From positions 992,001 through 1,056,000 of the forward strand of contig JANSWZ010000001.1 in the NCBI GenBank assembly GCA_024743215.1: DNA of 64,000 nucleotides, in the 5' to 3' direction. Position 1 is the stretch's first letter, and each line of letters opens with the position of its first letter. The DNA is from Alphaproteobacteria bacterium (GTDB taxonomy: Bacteria > Pseudomonadota > Alphaproteobacteria > Rhizobiales > GCA-2746425). Under the pieces are notes generated by a model. The model was given only the letters and a program-made list of their open reading frames with translations, was not told the DNA's origin and searched no databases. Positions 14,193-22,832 of this stretch are shown piece by piece. A program made the position numbers and the translations under genes.

Positions 14193-16424
14193 ATGATACA
14201 GATCGCCGCCACCCCTACCCAATTCGGTCCACTCGCCAACGTTACAGATACTTTTCACACGGTCTCAGATTCCCTCGGCAAATATGTATTTGCCGAAATC
14301 GCAGGCCAGAAAAGGCGGCTGCGTGACATCGAAAGCAGTGATGCACTTCAGGAATTTCTGCGCACCAACAAAGTCGCAAATTTCCTGTGTGCCTGGCAAA
14401 TGCCTGTAAGTTCGGAATATCGCAAGCTCTATTTATGGTTGAACAACTATCGCAAACGGACCGCGCTTCTGAATGCGATCTGTCTTTCCCATATCTCGAA
14501 AATTTCGAGTGCACTGGTGAAAGCTGATGTTGAGTTCCTCGTTTTCAAGGGCGTTATTCAACAGAAAATCCTCTATGGCAGCTATTTTATAAAACCCGCT
14601 GGTGATGTTGATTTGCTCGTTCACGGCAAAGACTTCAAGCGAGCCAGAGACGTACTGGGAACTATTGGATTTGCCGTTATCGACAGATCGGATTCAAGTT
14701 GGTGGGTCAATTTTCTTGGCGAACAACATCTTGAGCCGCGCCAAACAGGCTCCCCGGCCATCGATCTTCATTACAGAATCCAGCAACCCGGCTCTCCGCA
14801 ACCATCTGACACTAGTGAATTTTTAAAACGGAAACAGTGGGTCGATGTTGCCGGGATCAAGGTGCCATTCATGCACCCGGATGATTTTTTGCTCATGTCG
14901 TCGATCAGCATAGCCAAGTCGATGTTCAATCGTGAGCCATGCGGAGGCCACGTCGCTGATATTCATGCGAGCCTGTGTCATTTACGACCACAGCACATTT
15001 CGACCATTCAGGCTTTCAGCAAGCGTCAGGGTCTGTCGGCCATTCTCGCGCTCGGCCTTCGTTCTGCAAAAGCGATCCTGAATGTCGGTCATCCAATGAC
15101 AAAATCGACCAAACCAGAGGTTCTGGCTTCGGTCAGCGACGCATCCCTGAGGAAACTCCTGCTTCTACCCGATAAAAACTCCCCAAGTTGGCCCAAGCGC
15201 CGACAGGTGTTGTGGGAGCTTTGCGAACACTCTCCGATCAGATTTGCCCGTGAATCCACATGGGCGATATCCGCAGATGTCTGTCGTCGCTTCACACAGG
15301 AAACACGCACTGCGAAGCCACGCCAGTTGGATAAGGGTCAGAATATGCAAAATACCCACGGGCATGGAGACACAACGGAAACCCGAGTTGAAAACCCGCA
15401 GCAAAATCGCAACACAAAATCTGTTTGCGTGATTATCGCTGCCTACAATGCAGAAGATTCAATTGCTCGGGCTGTGACGTCAGCTCTCAGTCAGACGGAG
15501 GTATCAGAAGTCATTGTTGTGGATGATGCTTCGACCGACACCACAGTCGGCTCAGCGCAGCTTGCGGAAGACGGAAGCCACCGTCTGAAATTGATTGAGT
15601 TGCCGCAAAATGTTGGTCCTGCAGAAGCCAGAAACATCGCCATCGACAATTCCAACGCTCCGCTGATTGCCATGCTGGATGCAGATGATTTTTTCCTGAA
15701 GGATCGTTTCAAACCGCTGATTGAAGACGATGATTGGGATTTTATTGGCGACAATATCGTGTTTTTGAATGAGGAAGCCATTGGCGCGTTTGAAACCACG
15801 GAGTTGTTAGGCAACAGCCCCAAACAAACAACACTGAGTTTCGCCGAATTTATTGCCGGGAACATTTCCAAACGCGGCCTGGTGCGCGGCGAATTGGGAT
15901 TTATCAAACCCGTCATGAAACGGGATTTCCTACAAACGCACGGCATCCGATACCAGAGCGATCTTCGCCTGGGTGAGGACTATGAACTGTATTCAAGAGT
16001 GCTTCTGAAACAGGCCCGCTTCAAAATCTCACCATCCTTGGGATATGGCGCGATCATTCGTTCCAATTCACTCAGCGCAAAACATCATACATCGGATCTG
16101 AGAGCGTTGGTAAATGCTGACCGGGCCATGCTGGATGACCGTGATTTGTCTGTTGCAGACCGCTCAATTTTGATGCGCCACGAACGGCACATCCATAGCA
16201 AGTTCGCGCTTCGTGAATTTCTCGATCTGAAGAATGACAAAACCGCGTGGCAGGCCGTGAAATTTGCCTGCTCAAGCCCGTCGACCTTTCTTGCAGTGTT
16301 TAGCGGTGTTGCTTTTGACAAGATTGGAAAAATCGGCCTGCCAAAAAGCCATAAATCGCCAGCGAACATTTACCGAGACCAACAGGTCTTGTTTCCGGTC
16401 AGCGGAATTGGGGCCAATCAATGA
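14193..16424 (+). CDS. Fusion of a NTP_transf_5-type nucleotidyltransferase and an ExoU-like GT2 glycosyltransferase
   Basis: A 743-residue protein; ATG at 14193 follows CAGGG, better than the TTG six bases upstream. Residues about 45-330 resemble the nucleotidyltransferase family found in many lasso and other RiPP clusters: FLVFKGV, then KPAGDVDLLV near 135-143 (the GDxD metal motif) and HPDDFLLM near 230. Residues about 330-405 form a polar linker rich in Gln, Asn and Thr. Residues about 408-640 are a GT2 domain: VCVIIAAYNAEDSI, VIVVDDAS, AMLDADDFFL and LGEDYELY. The GT2 half resembles succinoglycan side-chain transferases such as ExoU. A PsmN-type nucleotidyltransferase in the pseudomycoidin lasso cluster is, to my recollection, linked to hexose addition on phosphorylated Ser. 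Whether this fusion acts on the lasso peptide, the EPS, or both is open. Confidence 0.75.
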   Translation: MIQIAATPTQFGPLANVTDTFHTVSDSLGKYVFAEIAGQKRRLRDIESSDALQEFLRTNKVANFLCAWQMPVSSEYRKLYLWLNNYRKRTALLNAICLSHISKISSALVKADVEFLVFKGVIQQKILYGSYFIKPAGDVDLLVHGKDFKRARDVLGTIGFAVIDRSDSSWWVNFLGEQHLEPRQTGSPAIDLHYRIQQPGSPQPSDTSEFLKRKQWVDVAGIKVPFMHPDDFLLMSSISIAKSMFNREPCGGHVADIHASLCHLRPQHISTIQAFSKRQGLSAILALGLRSAKAILNVGHPMTKSTKPEVLASVSDASLRKLLLLPDKNSPSWPKRRQVLWELCEHSPIRFARESTWAISADVCRRFTQETRTAKPRQLDKGQNMQNTHGHGDTTETRVENPQQNRNTKSVCVIIAAYNAEDSIARAVTSALSQTEVSEVIVVDDASTDTTVGSAQLAEDGSHRLKLIELPQNVGPAEARNIAIDNSNAPLIAMLDADDFFLKDRFKPLIEDDDWDFIGDNIVFLNEEAIGAFETTELLGNSPKQTTLSFAEFIAGNISKRGLVRGELGFIKPVMKRDFLQTHGIRYQSDLRLGEDYELYSRVLLKQARFKISPSLGYGAIIRSNSLSAKHHTSDLRALVNADRAMLDDRDLSVADRSILMRHERHIHSKFALREFLDLKNDKTAWQAVKFACSSPSTFLAVFSGVAFDKIGKIGLPKSHKSPANIYRDQQVLFPVSGIGANQ

Positions 16425-16496
16425 GGCTTAACCTACAACCCAGTGGCGCAGCCATATCGATATTGTGCACCGGGCCAACCCAAGTGGTGGCGTAAA

Positions 16497-17765
16497 ATGG
16501 TTTTCAACTACATCAGAAATCGGACCAATCCCAACAACAGCGAATTTTATGTTCGGTCCATGGCGCGGGATATGGCAACAGATTCCAAGCGATTTGAACA
16601 ATTGGTTCGCAATATTCGTCACTGCAGCGAATCCATCCAACAAGAACTCTCAGGATTGCAATCCCGTTCCCAGAACGCAGCGGCATCTGCAGCCTTCCTG
16701 CTGGACACAATGGATAGTGGCGATGCTCCTGAGAACTCTGACAAACGATCAGACGAACTGACAGAAACATTGATGGCGTGTCAGTCCAGAATTCTGGCGC
16801 TTTCAGAGCAGCACAAAAGAGTTGGGGAGCTTGAAAAGCTGGCCCTGAAATTGACCGCAGATGACGACTCACCTGAGACTGACGTCGTCAGTGATATGGG
16901 AGTTGCACCTTCCAGTGCTTCGGTCCATGGAGTGAAACCAATTCCAGAAAACAAGACAGGCAAGCTGTTCGTTGCGGCCGCCCTGATCGCGTCAATCTGT
17001 GTATCGGGACTGACGGCGCTTCGGTCTGAACCCTCCTTTGCAGATGATTTGGACAGCGGCGTTTCCTTTGTCGATGACTTCAATTCTCTGGACTCAAGCC
17101 GCTGGTACATCTCTGACGGATGGGCCAATGGCGATCACCAAAACTGCACTTGGTCAAAAGGGGCAACCGGCATTTCAGATGACATGCTTGTGCTGCAATT
17201 CAAGCAGCAGGCAACCACTGATCGCGACTATGTCTGTGGCGAAGTACAAACCTATGCGCGATTTGGATATGGCGTCTATGAGGCTCGGATCAAAACCGGT
17301 AGCGGCTCTGGCCTCAATGCTGCATTTTTCACCTATATCGGACCGGTGCATAAAAAGCCTCATGATGAGATCGATTTTGAGTTTCTCCTGAAAGATACAA
17401 GCAAAGTGCAACTCAATTATTATGTGGGTGGCAGTGGCGGCAATGAGGCTCTAATTCCTCTTGACGGCACGTCAGACAGTGGCTTCAACAACTACGCGTT
17501 TGTCTGGGAACCGGGGCAAATGCATTGGTACGTTAACGGTAATCTGGTCCATCAGACCAGTGAATCTGATGTGCTGCCGAGCAGCCTCCAAAAAATTTAT
17601 TTCAGCCTATGGGGATCAGACACTTTTGTCGATTGGATGGGTCCCTTTTCCGCGCCGGATGAGCCGGTGTTGATGTTCATCGACCGGGTTGCTTTCACCA
17701 GCTTTGATGAGCCTTGTCAGTTCGATGAATCCGTCGCCTGCAATTTTGAACCAGCGGGTAACTGA
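16497..17765 (+). CDS. exoK: Glycoside hydrolase family 16 endo-glucanase, ExoK-like, with long cytoplasmic N-terminal extension
   Basis: A 422-residue protein from ATG 16497 (a GTG at 16443 is possible). The C-terminal half is a GH16 domain: SFVDDFNSLDSSRWYIS, GNxT-like region, GYGVYEARIKTG and the active-site motif DEIDFEF near residue 290, with the two catalytic Glu residues; VWEPGQMHWYVNG follows. In Sinorhizobium, secreted ExoK cleaves nascent succinoglycan. Unusually, here the domain is preceded by about 150 residues of charged, helix-forming sequence and then one hydrophobic segment (KLFVAAALIASICVSGLTAL, about 154-173). That looks like a signal anchor with a cytoplasmic coiled-coil tail, so the enzyme may be membrane-tethered. 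The usual ExoK is about 270 residues. Confidence 0.8.
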   Translation: MVFNYIRNRTNPNNSEFYVRSMARDMATDSKRFEQLVRNIRHCSESIQQELSGLQSRSQNAAASAAFLLDTMDSGDAPENSDKRSDELTETLMACQSRILALSEQHKRVGELEKLALKLTADDDSPETDVVSDMGVAPSSASVHGVKPIPENKTGKLFVAAALIASICVSGLTALRSEPSFADDLDSGVSFVDDFNSLDSSRWYISDGWANGDHQNCTWSKGATGISDDMLVLQFKQQATTDRDYVCGEVQTYARFGYGVYEARIKTGSGSGLNAAFFTYIGPVHKKPHDEIDFEFLLKDTSKVQLNYYVGGSGGNEALIPLDGTSDSGFNNYAFVWEPGQMHWYVNGNLVHQTSESDVLPSSLQKIYFSLWGSDTFVDWMGPFSAPDEPVLMFIDRVAFTSFDEPCQFDESVACNFEPAGN

Positions 17766-17766
17766 T

Positions 17767-19008
17767 ATGCGCCCGCAGAACCTTCAGGAACCCGGCAGGC
17801 ATGGAAGGGCGTCACCCCACTTTCTGTATCTTGTGCACGACCTTGCAGATCCGGCTGTTCGCAGACGCCTCATGATGTTCCAGGCTGGCGGTGCAGATGT
17901 TGCAATAGCCGGTTTCAGGCGATCGCAGGCTCCCATTACTCTTGTCGATGATGTTGCTCCCATTGAGCTTGGGCAAACCGAGAATGGAAATTTCGTGCAA
18001 CGCGCTGTTGCCGTTGTGAAGTCCACACTGTCCATCCGCAGCAGGTTTGGGCATTTGGCGAAACCCGATGTGATCATAGCTCGAAACCTTGAGATGCTGG
18101 TGATCGCTGTCCGTCTGAAATCATTTTTTGGCTCACCAGAAATCAAGATTGCCTATGAGTGCCTCGATATCCATCGCCTGATGTTGCGCACGGACCAGAT
18201 GGGCAGCGCCTTAAGGGGCCTTGAAAGGCGGTTGCTTAGACATGTCTCCATCATCATCACGAGTTCACCGGCATTTGTACGCAACTATTTCAGACCTCTG
18301 GCTGACGTCACTCAGCCAATCGAAATTGTTGAAAACAAGCACCTTGAACTGGCCAATGTTTCTACAACAGACGGAACTTTGGCCGGTGCGCGCACGCACT
18401 CCCCTTGGAAAATCGGGTGGTTTGGAGCGCTCAGATGTAAACGTTCCCTGGAAGTGCTTTCGGAATTTACGCAGGAGCAACAAGGAAAGTTTGTAATTGT
18501 CCTGCGCGGCATTCCTTCACTGGATGTCTTCCCGGATTTTCATGAATTCGTTGAAGCCCAGCCTTTCATGTCTTTCGAAGGGCGCTACAAAAATCCAGAA
18601 GACCTATCGGCTATCTATGAAGACGTACACTTCTCCTGGGTGATCGATCTGTTTGAGGCAGGACAAAACTCTGCGTGGCTTTTGCCAAACAGGCTGTATG
18701 AGGGATGTCGTTTCGCAGCGGTTCCCATTGCCGTAACGAGCACTGAAACCGCAGAATTCCTGTCTTCAAAACTCATCGGCATTACGATGGAAGAGTTGTC
18801 CGTATCTGAGCTCTCGAGGGTGCTGAGCACGCTTACCAGCGAGCAGTATTACGCCCACCGTAATGCGGTAACATCGCTTCCCAAAAAACAGTGGGTTTGC
18901 GATTTGAAGGATTGTGAGGCGTTGGTTTCAAAGATTGTTGGCTCGGTTGTCACCAGCCTTTCCAGTGCCCAAGAGGTTCCCGCCTCAGTTTCCCTGGAAA
19001 GAACTTAG
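17767..19008 (+). CDS. exoL: Succinoglycan-type glycosyltransferase ExoL
   Basis: A 413-residue protein starting at the ATG at 17767, one base after the exoK stop; an open upstream extension overlaps exoK and is not used. PHFLYLVHDLADPAVRRRL near the start followed by QAGGADVAIAGFRR is the ExoL signature. The rest has a GT-B-like pattern (PDVIIARNLEMLVIA, IAYECLDIHRL, IGWFGALRCKRSLE). ExoL adds a glucose in the second or third step of succinoglycan repeat-unit assembly on the lipid carrier at the cytoplasmic membrane face. The gene sits in the conserved order exoK-exoL-exoA-exoM-exoO-exoN-exoP. The C-terminal 20 residues are Ser-rich and poorly conserved. Confidence 0.85.
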   Translation: MRPQNLQEPGRHGRASPHFLYLVHDLADPAVRRRLMMFQAGGADVAIAGFRRSQAPITLVDDVAPIELGQTENGNFVQRAVAVVKSTLSIRSRFGHLAKPDVIIARNLEMLVIAVRLKSFFGSPEIKIAYECLDIHRLMLRTDQMGSALRGLERRLLRHVSIIITSSPAFVRNYFRPLADVTQPIEIVENKHLELANVSTTDGTLAGARTHSPWKIGWFGALRCKRSLEVLSEFTQEQQGKFVIVLRGIPSLDVFPDFHEFVEAQPFMSFEGRYKNPEDLSAIYEDVHFSWVIDLFEAGQNSAWLLPNRLYEGCRFAAVPIAVTSTETAEFLSSKLIGITMEELSVSELSRVLSTLTSEQYYAHRNAVTSLPKKQWVCDLKDCEALVSKIVGSVVTSLSSAQEVPASVSLERT

Positions 19009-19009
19009 T

Positions 19010-19999
19010 ATGGCGAGCTCAAATCGATACACCGCCCTGATTATCATTCCCTGTTTGAATGAAGAAGCTCACATTGGTTCACTGCTGGCTCAGCTGGCAG
19101 TCAAAACCGATCCTGAAAAATTCAAGATCATTGTCGCCGATGGCGGCAGCCAGGACAGAACAAGAAAGATTGTCGAGAAATTCAGTTCCGAACATCCAAA
19201 CATTGTCTTGTTTGACAATCCCTACAAAATCCAAAGCTGGGCTGTGAATCTTTGTGTCAGCGAGTTTGGTGATGAAGCGGATTACCTCATCAGGATCGAT
19301 GCACATTGCGAATACCCGGACGATTATTGCGCGCAATTGATTCAGGAAGCCAAGGCAACCAATGCGGATTCCGTTGCTGTTTCAATGGACACTGTAGGGC
19401 TCAGGACTTTTCAGAAATCCAACGCAGCCGCGCAAAATTCAAAGCTTGGCAATGGCGGTTCAAAACACAGATCAATCGTGTCGGGTCAATGGGTCGATCA
19501 TGGTCATCATGCCCTGATGACCATTTCCGCGTTTTGCGATGTTGGCGGCTACGATGTTGCCTTCAAGGCCAATGAAGATGCGGAACTGGACTACCGTTTG
19601 TCCGCTGCCGGCTATCGGATTTGGCTCACCAGCAAAACCAGATGCACGTATTATCCACGTCAGACCATTGTCAGCCTGTTCCGCCAGTATCAGAATTATG
19701 GCTTCGGCAGAGCCCAAAACCTGATCAAACACCGTGTGGTGCCCAAAGCCAGACAATTGCTTCCAGTGACCATTTTGCCAATCATCCTGCTGTCGACTCT
19801 TACGGTCTTTCATTGGGCAGCCATCATGCCGCTTATCCTATGGATGGGCGTCTGTCTCTCTTACGGATTCTATCTGGCTTATCAACAACGAGATTGGTCA
19901 ATCTCACTGGCCGGTCTGTCAGCCATGACCATGCATCTGGCCTGGTCGATCGGCTTCTGGCGACAGATGGCTGTCGCCGCTACGAAACCGGGCGATTGA
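19010..19999 (+). CDS. exoA: Succinoglycan beta-1,3-glucosyltransferase ExoA
   Basis: A 329-residue GT2 with a C-terminal membrane portion. The start at 19010 (MASSNRYTALIIIPCLNEE) follows the exoL stop by one base. IIVADGGSQDRT, IRIDAHCEYP (DxD-type, near residue 95), GQWVDHGHHAL, and KANEDAELDYRL with RQTIVSLFRQYQNYGFGRAQNL (Q-x-x-x-Y/W-like motif) are visible. Two or three hydrophobic helices lie in residues about 250-315 (LLPVTILPIILLSTLTVFHW, LAGLSAMTMHLAWSIGFW). ExoA adds the first glucose to galactose-pyrophosphoryl-undecaprenol in a beta-1,3 linkage. It lies in the exoKLAMONP block, 4 bases before exoM. Confidence 0.88.
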   Translation: MASSNRYTALIIIPCLNEEAHIGSLLAQLAVKTDPEKFKIIVADGGSQDRTRKIVEKFSSEHPNIVLFDNPYKIQSWAVNLCVSEFGDEADYLIRIDAHCEYPDDYCAQLIQEAKATNADSVAVSMDTVGLRTFQKSNAAAQNSKLGNGGSKHRSIVSGQWVDHGHHALMTISAFCDVGGYDVAFKANEDAELDYRLSAAGYRIWLTSKTRCTYYPRQTIVSLFRQYQNYGFGRAQNLIKHRVVPKARQLLPVTILPIILLSTLTVFHWAAIMPLILWMGVCLSYGFYLAYQQRDWSISLAGLSAMTMHLAWSIGFWRQMAVAATKPGD

Positions 20000-20003
20000 G
20001 CTT

Positions 20004-20954
20004 ATGAGGCATCCGGGCGAAACAACTTCAATCGATATTTGTGTGTGCACGTTTCAACGCGTCGAACTCCTTCACACTCTGGAATCTCTCGACAGACTGA
20101 AGATGATGAAGGACCATGAGGTTCGTATCATTGTTGTCGACAATGACTGGAAGCCAACTGCAAAAGCACTGGTTGACGATTTCGCAAAGAAATCCAAACA
20201 TCCGATTGCCTATCTGCATGCCCCTGCGGGCAACATCTCCATAGCGAGAAACAAGTGTCTGGAAGCGAGTACAGCCAAGCTTGTCGCCTTTATCGATGAT
20301 GATGAAATCGTGACGGAAAACTGGTTGAAATGCCTGATACAGGAAATGCAGACTTCCGGGGCTGACGTGGTATTGGGCCCTGTGATTGCACGCCATCTGG
20401 ACCCTGCGCCGAATTGGCTCAAATCTGGTGATTTCCATTCCACCTATCCTGTTTGGATCAAAGGACAGATCAGAACTGGTTATACCTGCAATGTGTTGAT
20501 GAAAATGAGCGCGCCCAGCCTTTCGGGACGCCGGTTCAACCTGTTGCGTGGTCAAACCGGCGGTGAGGACACAGAATTCTTCAAAAAAGTGTTCGAATGC
20601 GGCGGCCGGTTTTCATATAGTGAAAACGCAATTGTAACCGAAACCGTCCCTGAAAAGCGCGCTACATTTGACTGGCTCATGAAGAGACGGTTTCGCGCAG
20701 GTCAAACCCATGGCAAGCTCCTTGCAGAACCCCTTGGTACAGCTGCAAAGGTGTTCGAAACTGCTCGTGCACTTTCAAAGGTTTTCTATTGTGCCCTTTG
20801 CTATTGCCTGCACATCACAAGTCGCACCCGGCGAAACACAGCACTTTTGCGCGGTGGTCTGCATATCGGAACTGTCAGCGGGATACTTGGGTTCAATGAG
20901 TTAGAGCAATACGGAATGTCCGCAAGCACAGGGGTCAGCAATGAGCCAACCTGA
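20004..20954 (+). CDS. exoM: Succinoglycan glucosyltransferase ExoM
   Basis: A 316-residue GT2. IDICVCTFQRVELLHTLESL at the start, RIIVVDNDWKPTA, GNISIARNKCLEAS and AFIDDDEIV (about residue 93) are characteristic of ExoM, as is the later GQTGGEDTEFFKKVFE block. WLMKRRFRAGQTHG near residue 220 is another conserved patch. ExoM adds the beta-1,4 glucose in the early backbone of the succinoglycan octasaccharide; that linkage is taken from the Sinorhizobium pathway. The 3' end overlaps exoO by 14 bases, suggesting coupled translation. The C-terminus has one hydrophobic helix that may hold it at the membrane. Confidence 0.88.
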   Translation: MRHPGETTSIDICVCTFQRVELLHTLESLDRLKMMKDHEVRIIVVDNDWKPTAKALVDDFAKKSKHPIAYLHAPAGNISIARNKCLEASTAKLVAFIDDDEIVTENWLKCLIQEMQTSGADVVLGPVIARHLDPAPNWLKSGDFHSTYPVWIKGQIRTGYTCNVLMKMSAPSLSGRRFNLLRGQTGGEDTEFFKKVFECGGRFSYSENAIVTETVPEKRATFDWLMKRRFRAGQTHGKLLAEPLGTAAKVFETARALSKVFYCALCYCLHITSRTRRNTALLRGGLHIGTVSGILGFNELEQYGMSASTGVSNEPT

Positions 20955-21873
20955 TGTCTCGGTTATCATTCCAAGCTTCAACACCTCAGAAACGCTGGGC
21001 GCTGCGATCAAAAGCGCGATGCAGCAGACGGGCGTTCGCGTGGAAGTGATTGTTGTCGATGATTGTTCGCAGGACAATTCAGCAGCCATTGCGGAAAGTT
21101 TCCCCGATCATAGTGTCAAACTTTTCCAGCATGCAGAAAACCGCGGACCGGGCGCTGCGCGAAACACGGCCATTGAAAACGCGACTGGCACATGGCTGGC
21201 CATGCTGGATTCAGATGACACAATCGAAAGCGATCGCCTTCACAACATGATCGGCCTTGCCGAGGCAAATGGTACGCAGATTGTGGTGGACAATCTGAAC
21301 ATCAATTACGGCAATGACTGCAGTAATTCCCCCATGTTTCCTCCTGATGATTGGGCGCGATTGAGCAGTATCAGTCTGGCAGATTACATTCTGGGCAACA
21401 CGCTCTTCGCCAGTACCTTCAATCTGGGTTATCTGAAGCCGATCATCCGACGTGATTTTGTCGTCGATCATTCATTGTCTTATGATGAAAAGCTGCGCAT
21501 CGGCGAAGATTATCTGTTCGCTGCGACTGCCCTTTCCATGGGGGCCATATGCGGCGTTCACCCAGTCGCCGGTTACAATTACCATGTTCGAGACGGATCC
21601 ATTTCGCGGGTTCTGAAGCTTCACCACCTGCATGACATGAAAACGGCCGACACCATGTTCCTCGAACAGGCCGTCTTGAAGGGTGCTGAAATACAGGCCT
21701 TCAAGAAGCGCTCCAAAAGCATCGACGAGGCCGTCAGCTTTCTGAAATTGATCGAACACCTAAAAGCACGCGCCCCTGTGAAGGCGTTGAGAGCTGTGTT
21801 GAGCGACCCCATGGCAGCGCGCCATTTGCGCATGCCAATTGCCGCGCGTTGGCAACGCTGGGTGGCAAACTGA
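20941..21873 (+). CDS. exoO: Succinoglycan glycosyltransferase ExoO
   Basis: A 310-residue GT2: VSVIIPSFNTSETLGAAI, VIVVDDCSQDNS, GPGAARNTAIE, AMLDSDDTIESDRL (DxD near residue 93), and RIGEDYLFAATAL near 185. GYLKPIIRRDF is a patch shared with the GT2 half of the fusion at 14193-16424 (LGFIKPVMKRDF), indicating that the two domains are paralogues. ExoO adds the beta-1,6 glucose that begins the side chain in succinoglycan. It overlaps exoM by 14 bases and precedes exoN by 35 bases. Confidence 0.85.
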   Translation: MSQPDVSVIIPSFNTSETLGAAIKSAMQQTGVRVEVIVVDDCSQDNSAAIAESFPDHSVKLFQHAENRGPGAARNTAIENATGTWLAMLDSDDTIESDRLHNMIGLAEANGTQIVVDNLNINYGNDCSNSPMFPPDDWARLSSISLADYILGNTLFASTFNLGYLKPIIRRDFVVDHSLSYDEKLRIGEDYLFAATALSMGAICGVHPVAGYNYHVRDGSISRVLKLHHLHDMKTADTMFLEQAVLKGAEIQAFKKRSKSIDEAVSFLKLIEHLKARAPVKALRAVLSDPMAARHLRMPIAARWQRWVAN

Positions 21874-21908
21874 ATCACATGAATCTAAACCGTAACTTTT
21901 GAGGATAT

Positions 21909-22802
21909 ATGGACAAGATGCAGAAAGTACGAAAAGTGGTTGTTCCGGTTGCTGGACTTGGAACCCGGATGCTGCCGGCAACAAAATCCATCCCGAAGGA
22001 GATGCTGACGATCGTCGACAGGCCGGTCATCCAGTATTGCATTGACGAGGCAATTGAGGCCGGGATCGAGCATATTGTCTTTGTCACCGGACGGAACAAA
22101 TCGGCCATTGAAGACTATTTTGATCAAGCGCCTGAGCTCTACTCTTCATTGCAGAATGGCCAAAAGGCCGACAGCCTTGCCATGCTTGATGACATTCTGC
22201 CGGATGCCGGATTGGTAAGTTTTACGCGCCAACAATCACCAAAAGGGCTGGGCCACGCGATTTGGTGCGCTCGAAACCTGATTGGTCACGAACCTTTCGC
22301 AATCATGCTTCCAGATATGGTGTCCTTCGGTGATACGGGCTGCATGGCAGAAACCATCGAGCTGTACAATCAGACCGGCGAGAATGTGATTTCTGTTGAA
22401 GAGTGTCATCCCAGTGAAACAGGAAGCTACGGTATTGTCACGCCTGGCACGACCTTTGGCAAAGGATTCTCGATTAACGGAATGGTTGAAAAACCAAAGC
22501 CCGAAGATGCTCTGTCCAACTATTTCATCAATGGCCGCTACATCCTGCAGCCAGAGATATTTGAAATACTTGAAACGCAGAAGCAAGGTGCTGGCGGTGA
22601 AATACAACTCACCGATGCGATGCTGAGCCTGATGGAAACGAATAATTTCTATGCTCAGCCATTCACTGGCCGAATGTTCGATTGCGGACGACGAGAAGGC
22701 TTTGTTGAGGCCAACGTAGCCTTTGCGCTGAAGCGAGCCGACTACGCCAGCGCTTCGAAATCCAAAATCAGCAAAATGTCAGAACACACTGGCCTTAGAT
22801 AA
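21909..22802 (+). CDS. exoN: UTP-glucose-1-phosphate uridylyltransferase, ExoN/GalU
   Basis: A 297-residue nucleotidyltransferase. [20 protein letters not shown] at the N-terminus is the nucleotide-binding signature; [43 protein letters not shown] and GNVAFA-like C-terminal elements follow, and [16 protein letters not shown] are present. It makes UDP-glucose from UTP and glucose-1-phosphate, the donor for the many glucosyl steps of the cluster, in the cytosol. ATG 21909 has GAGG five bases upstream. The length is normal for GalU. This may be one of several GalU copies in the genome. Confidence 0.92.
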   Translation: MDKMQKVRKVVVPVAGLGTRMLPATKSIPKEMLTIVDRPVIQYCIDEAIEAGIEHIVFVTGRNKSAIEDYFDQAPELYSSLQNGQKADSLAMLDDILPDAGLVSFTRQQSPKGLGHAIWCARNLIGHEPFAIMLPDMVSFGDTGCMAETIELYNQTGENVISVEECHPSETGSYGIVTPGTTFGKGFSINGMVEKPKPEDALSNYFINGRYILQPEIFEILETQKQGAGGEIQLTDAMLSLMETNNFYAQPFTGRMFDCGRREGFVEANVAFALKRADYASASKSKISKMSEHTGLR

Positions 22803-22832
22803 TTTCGGCTGTGTGAACCAGAAACGATCATC

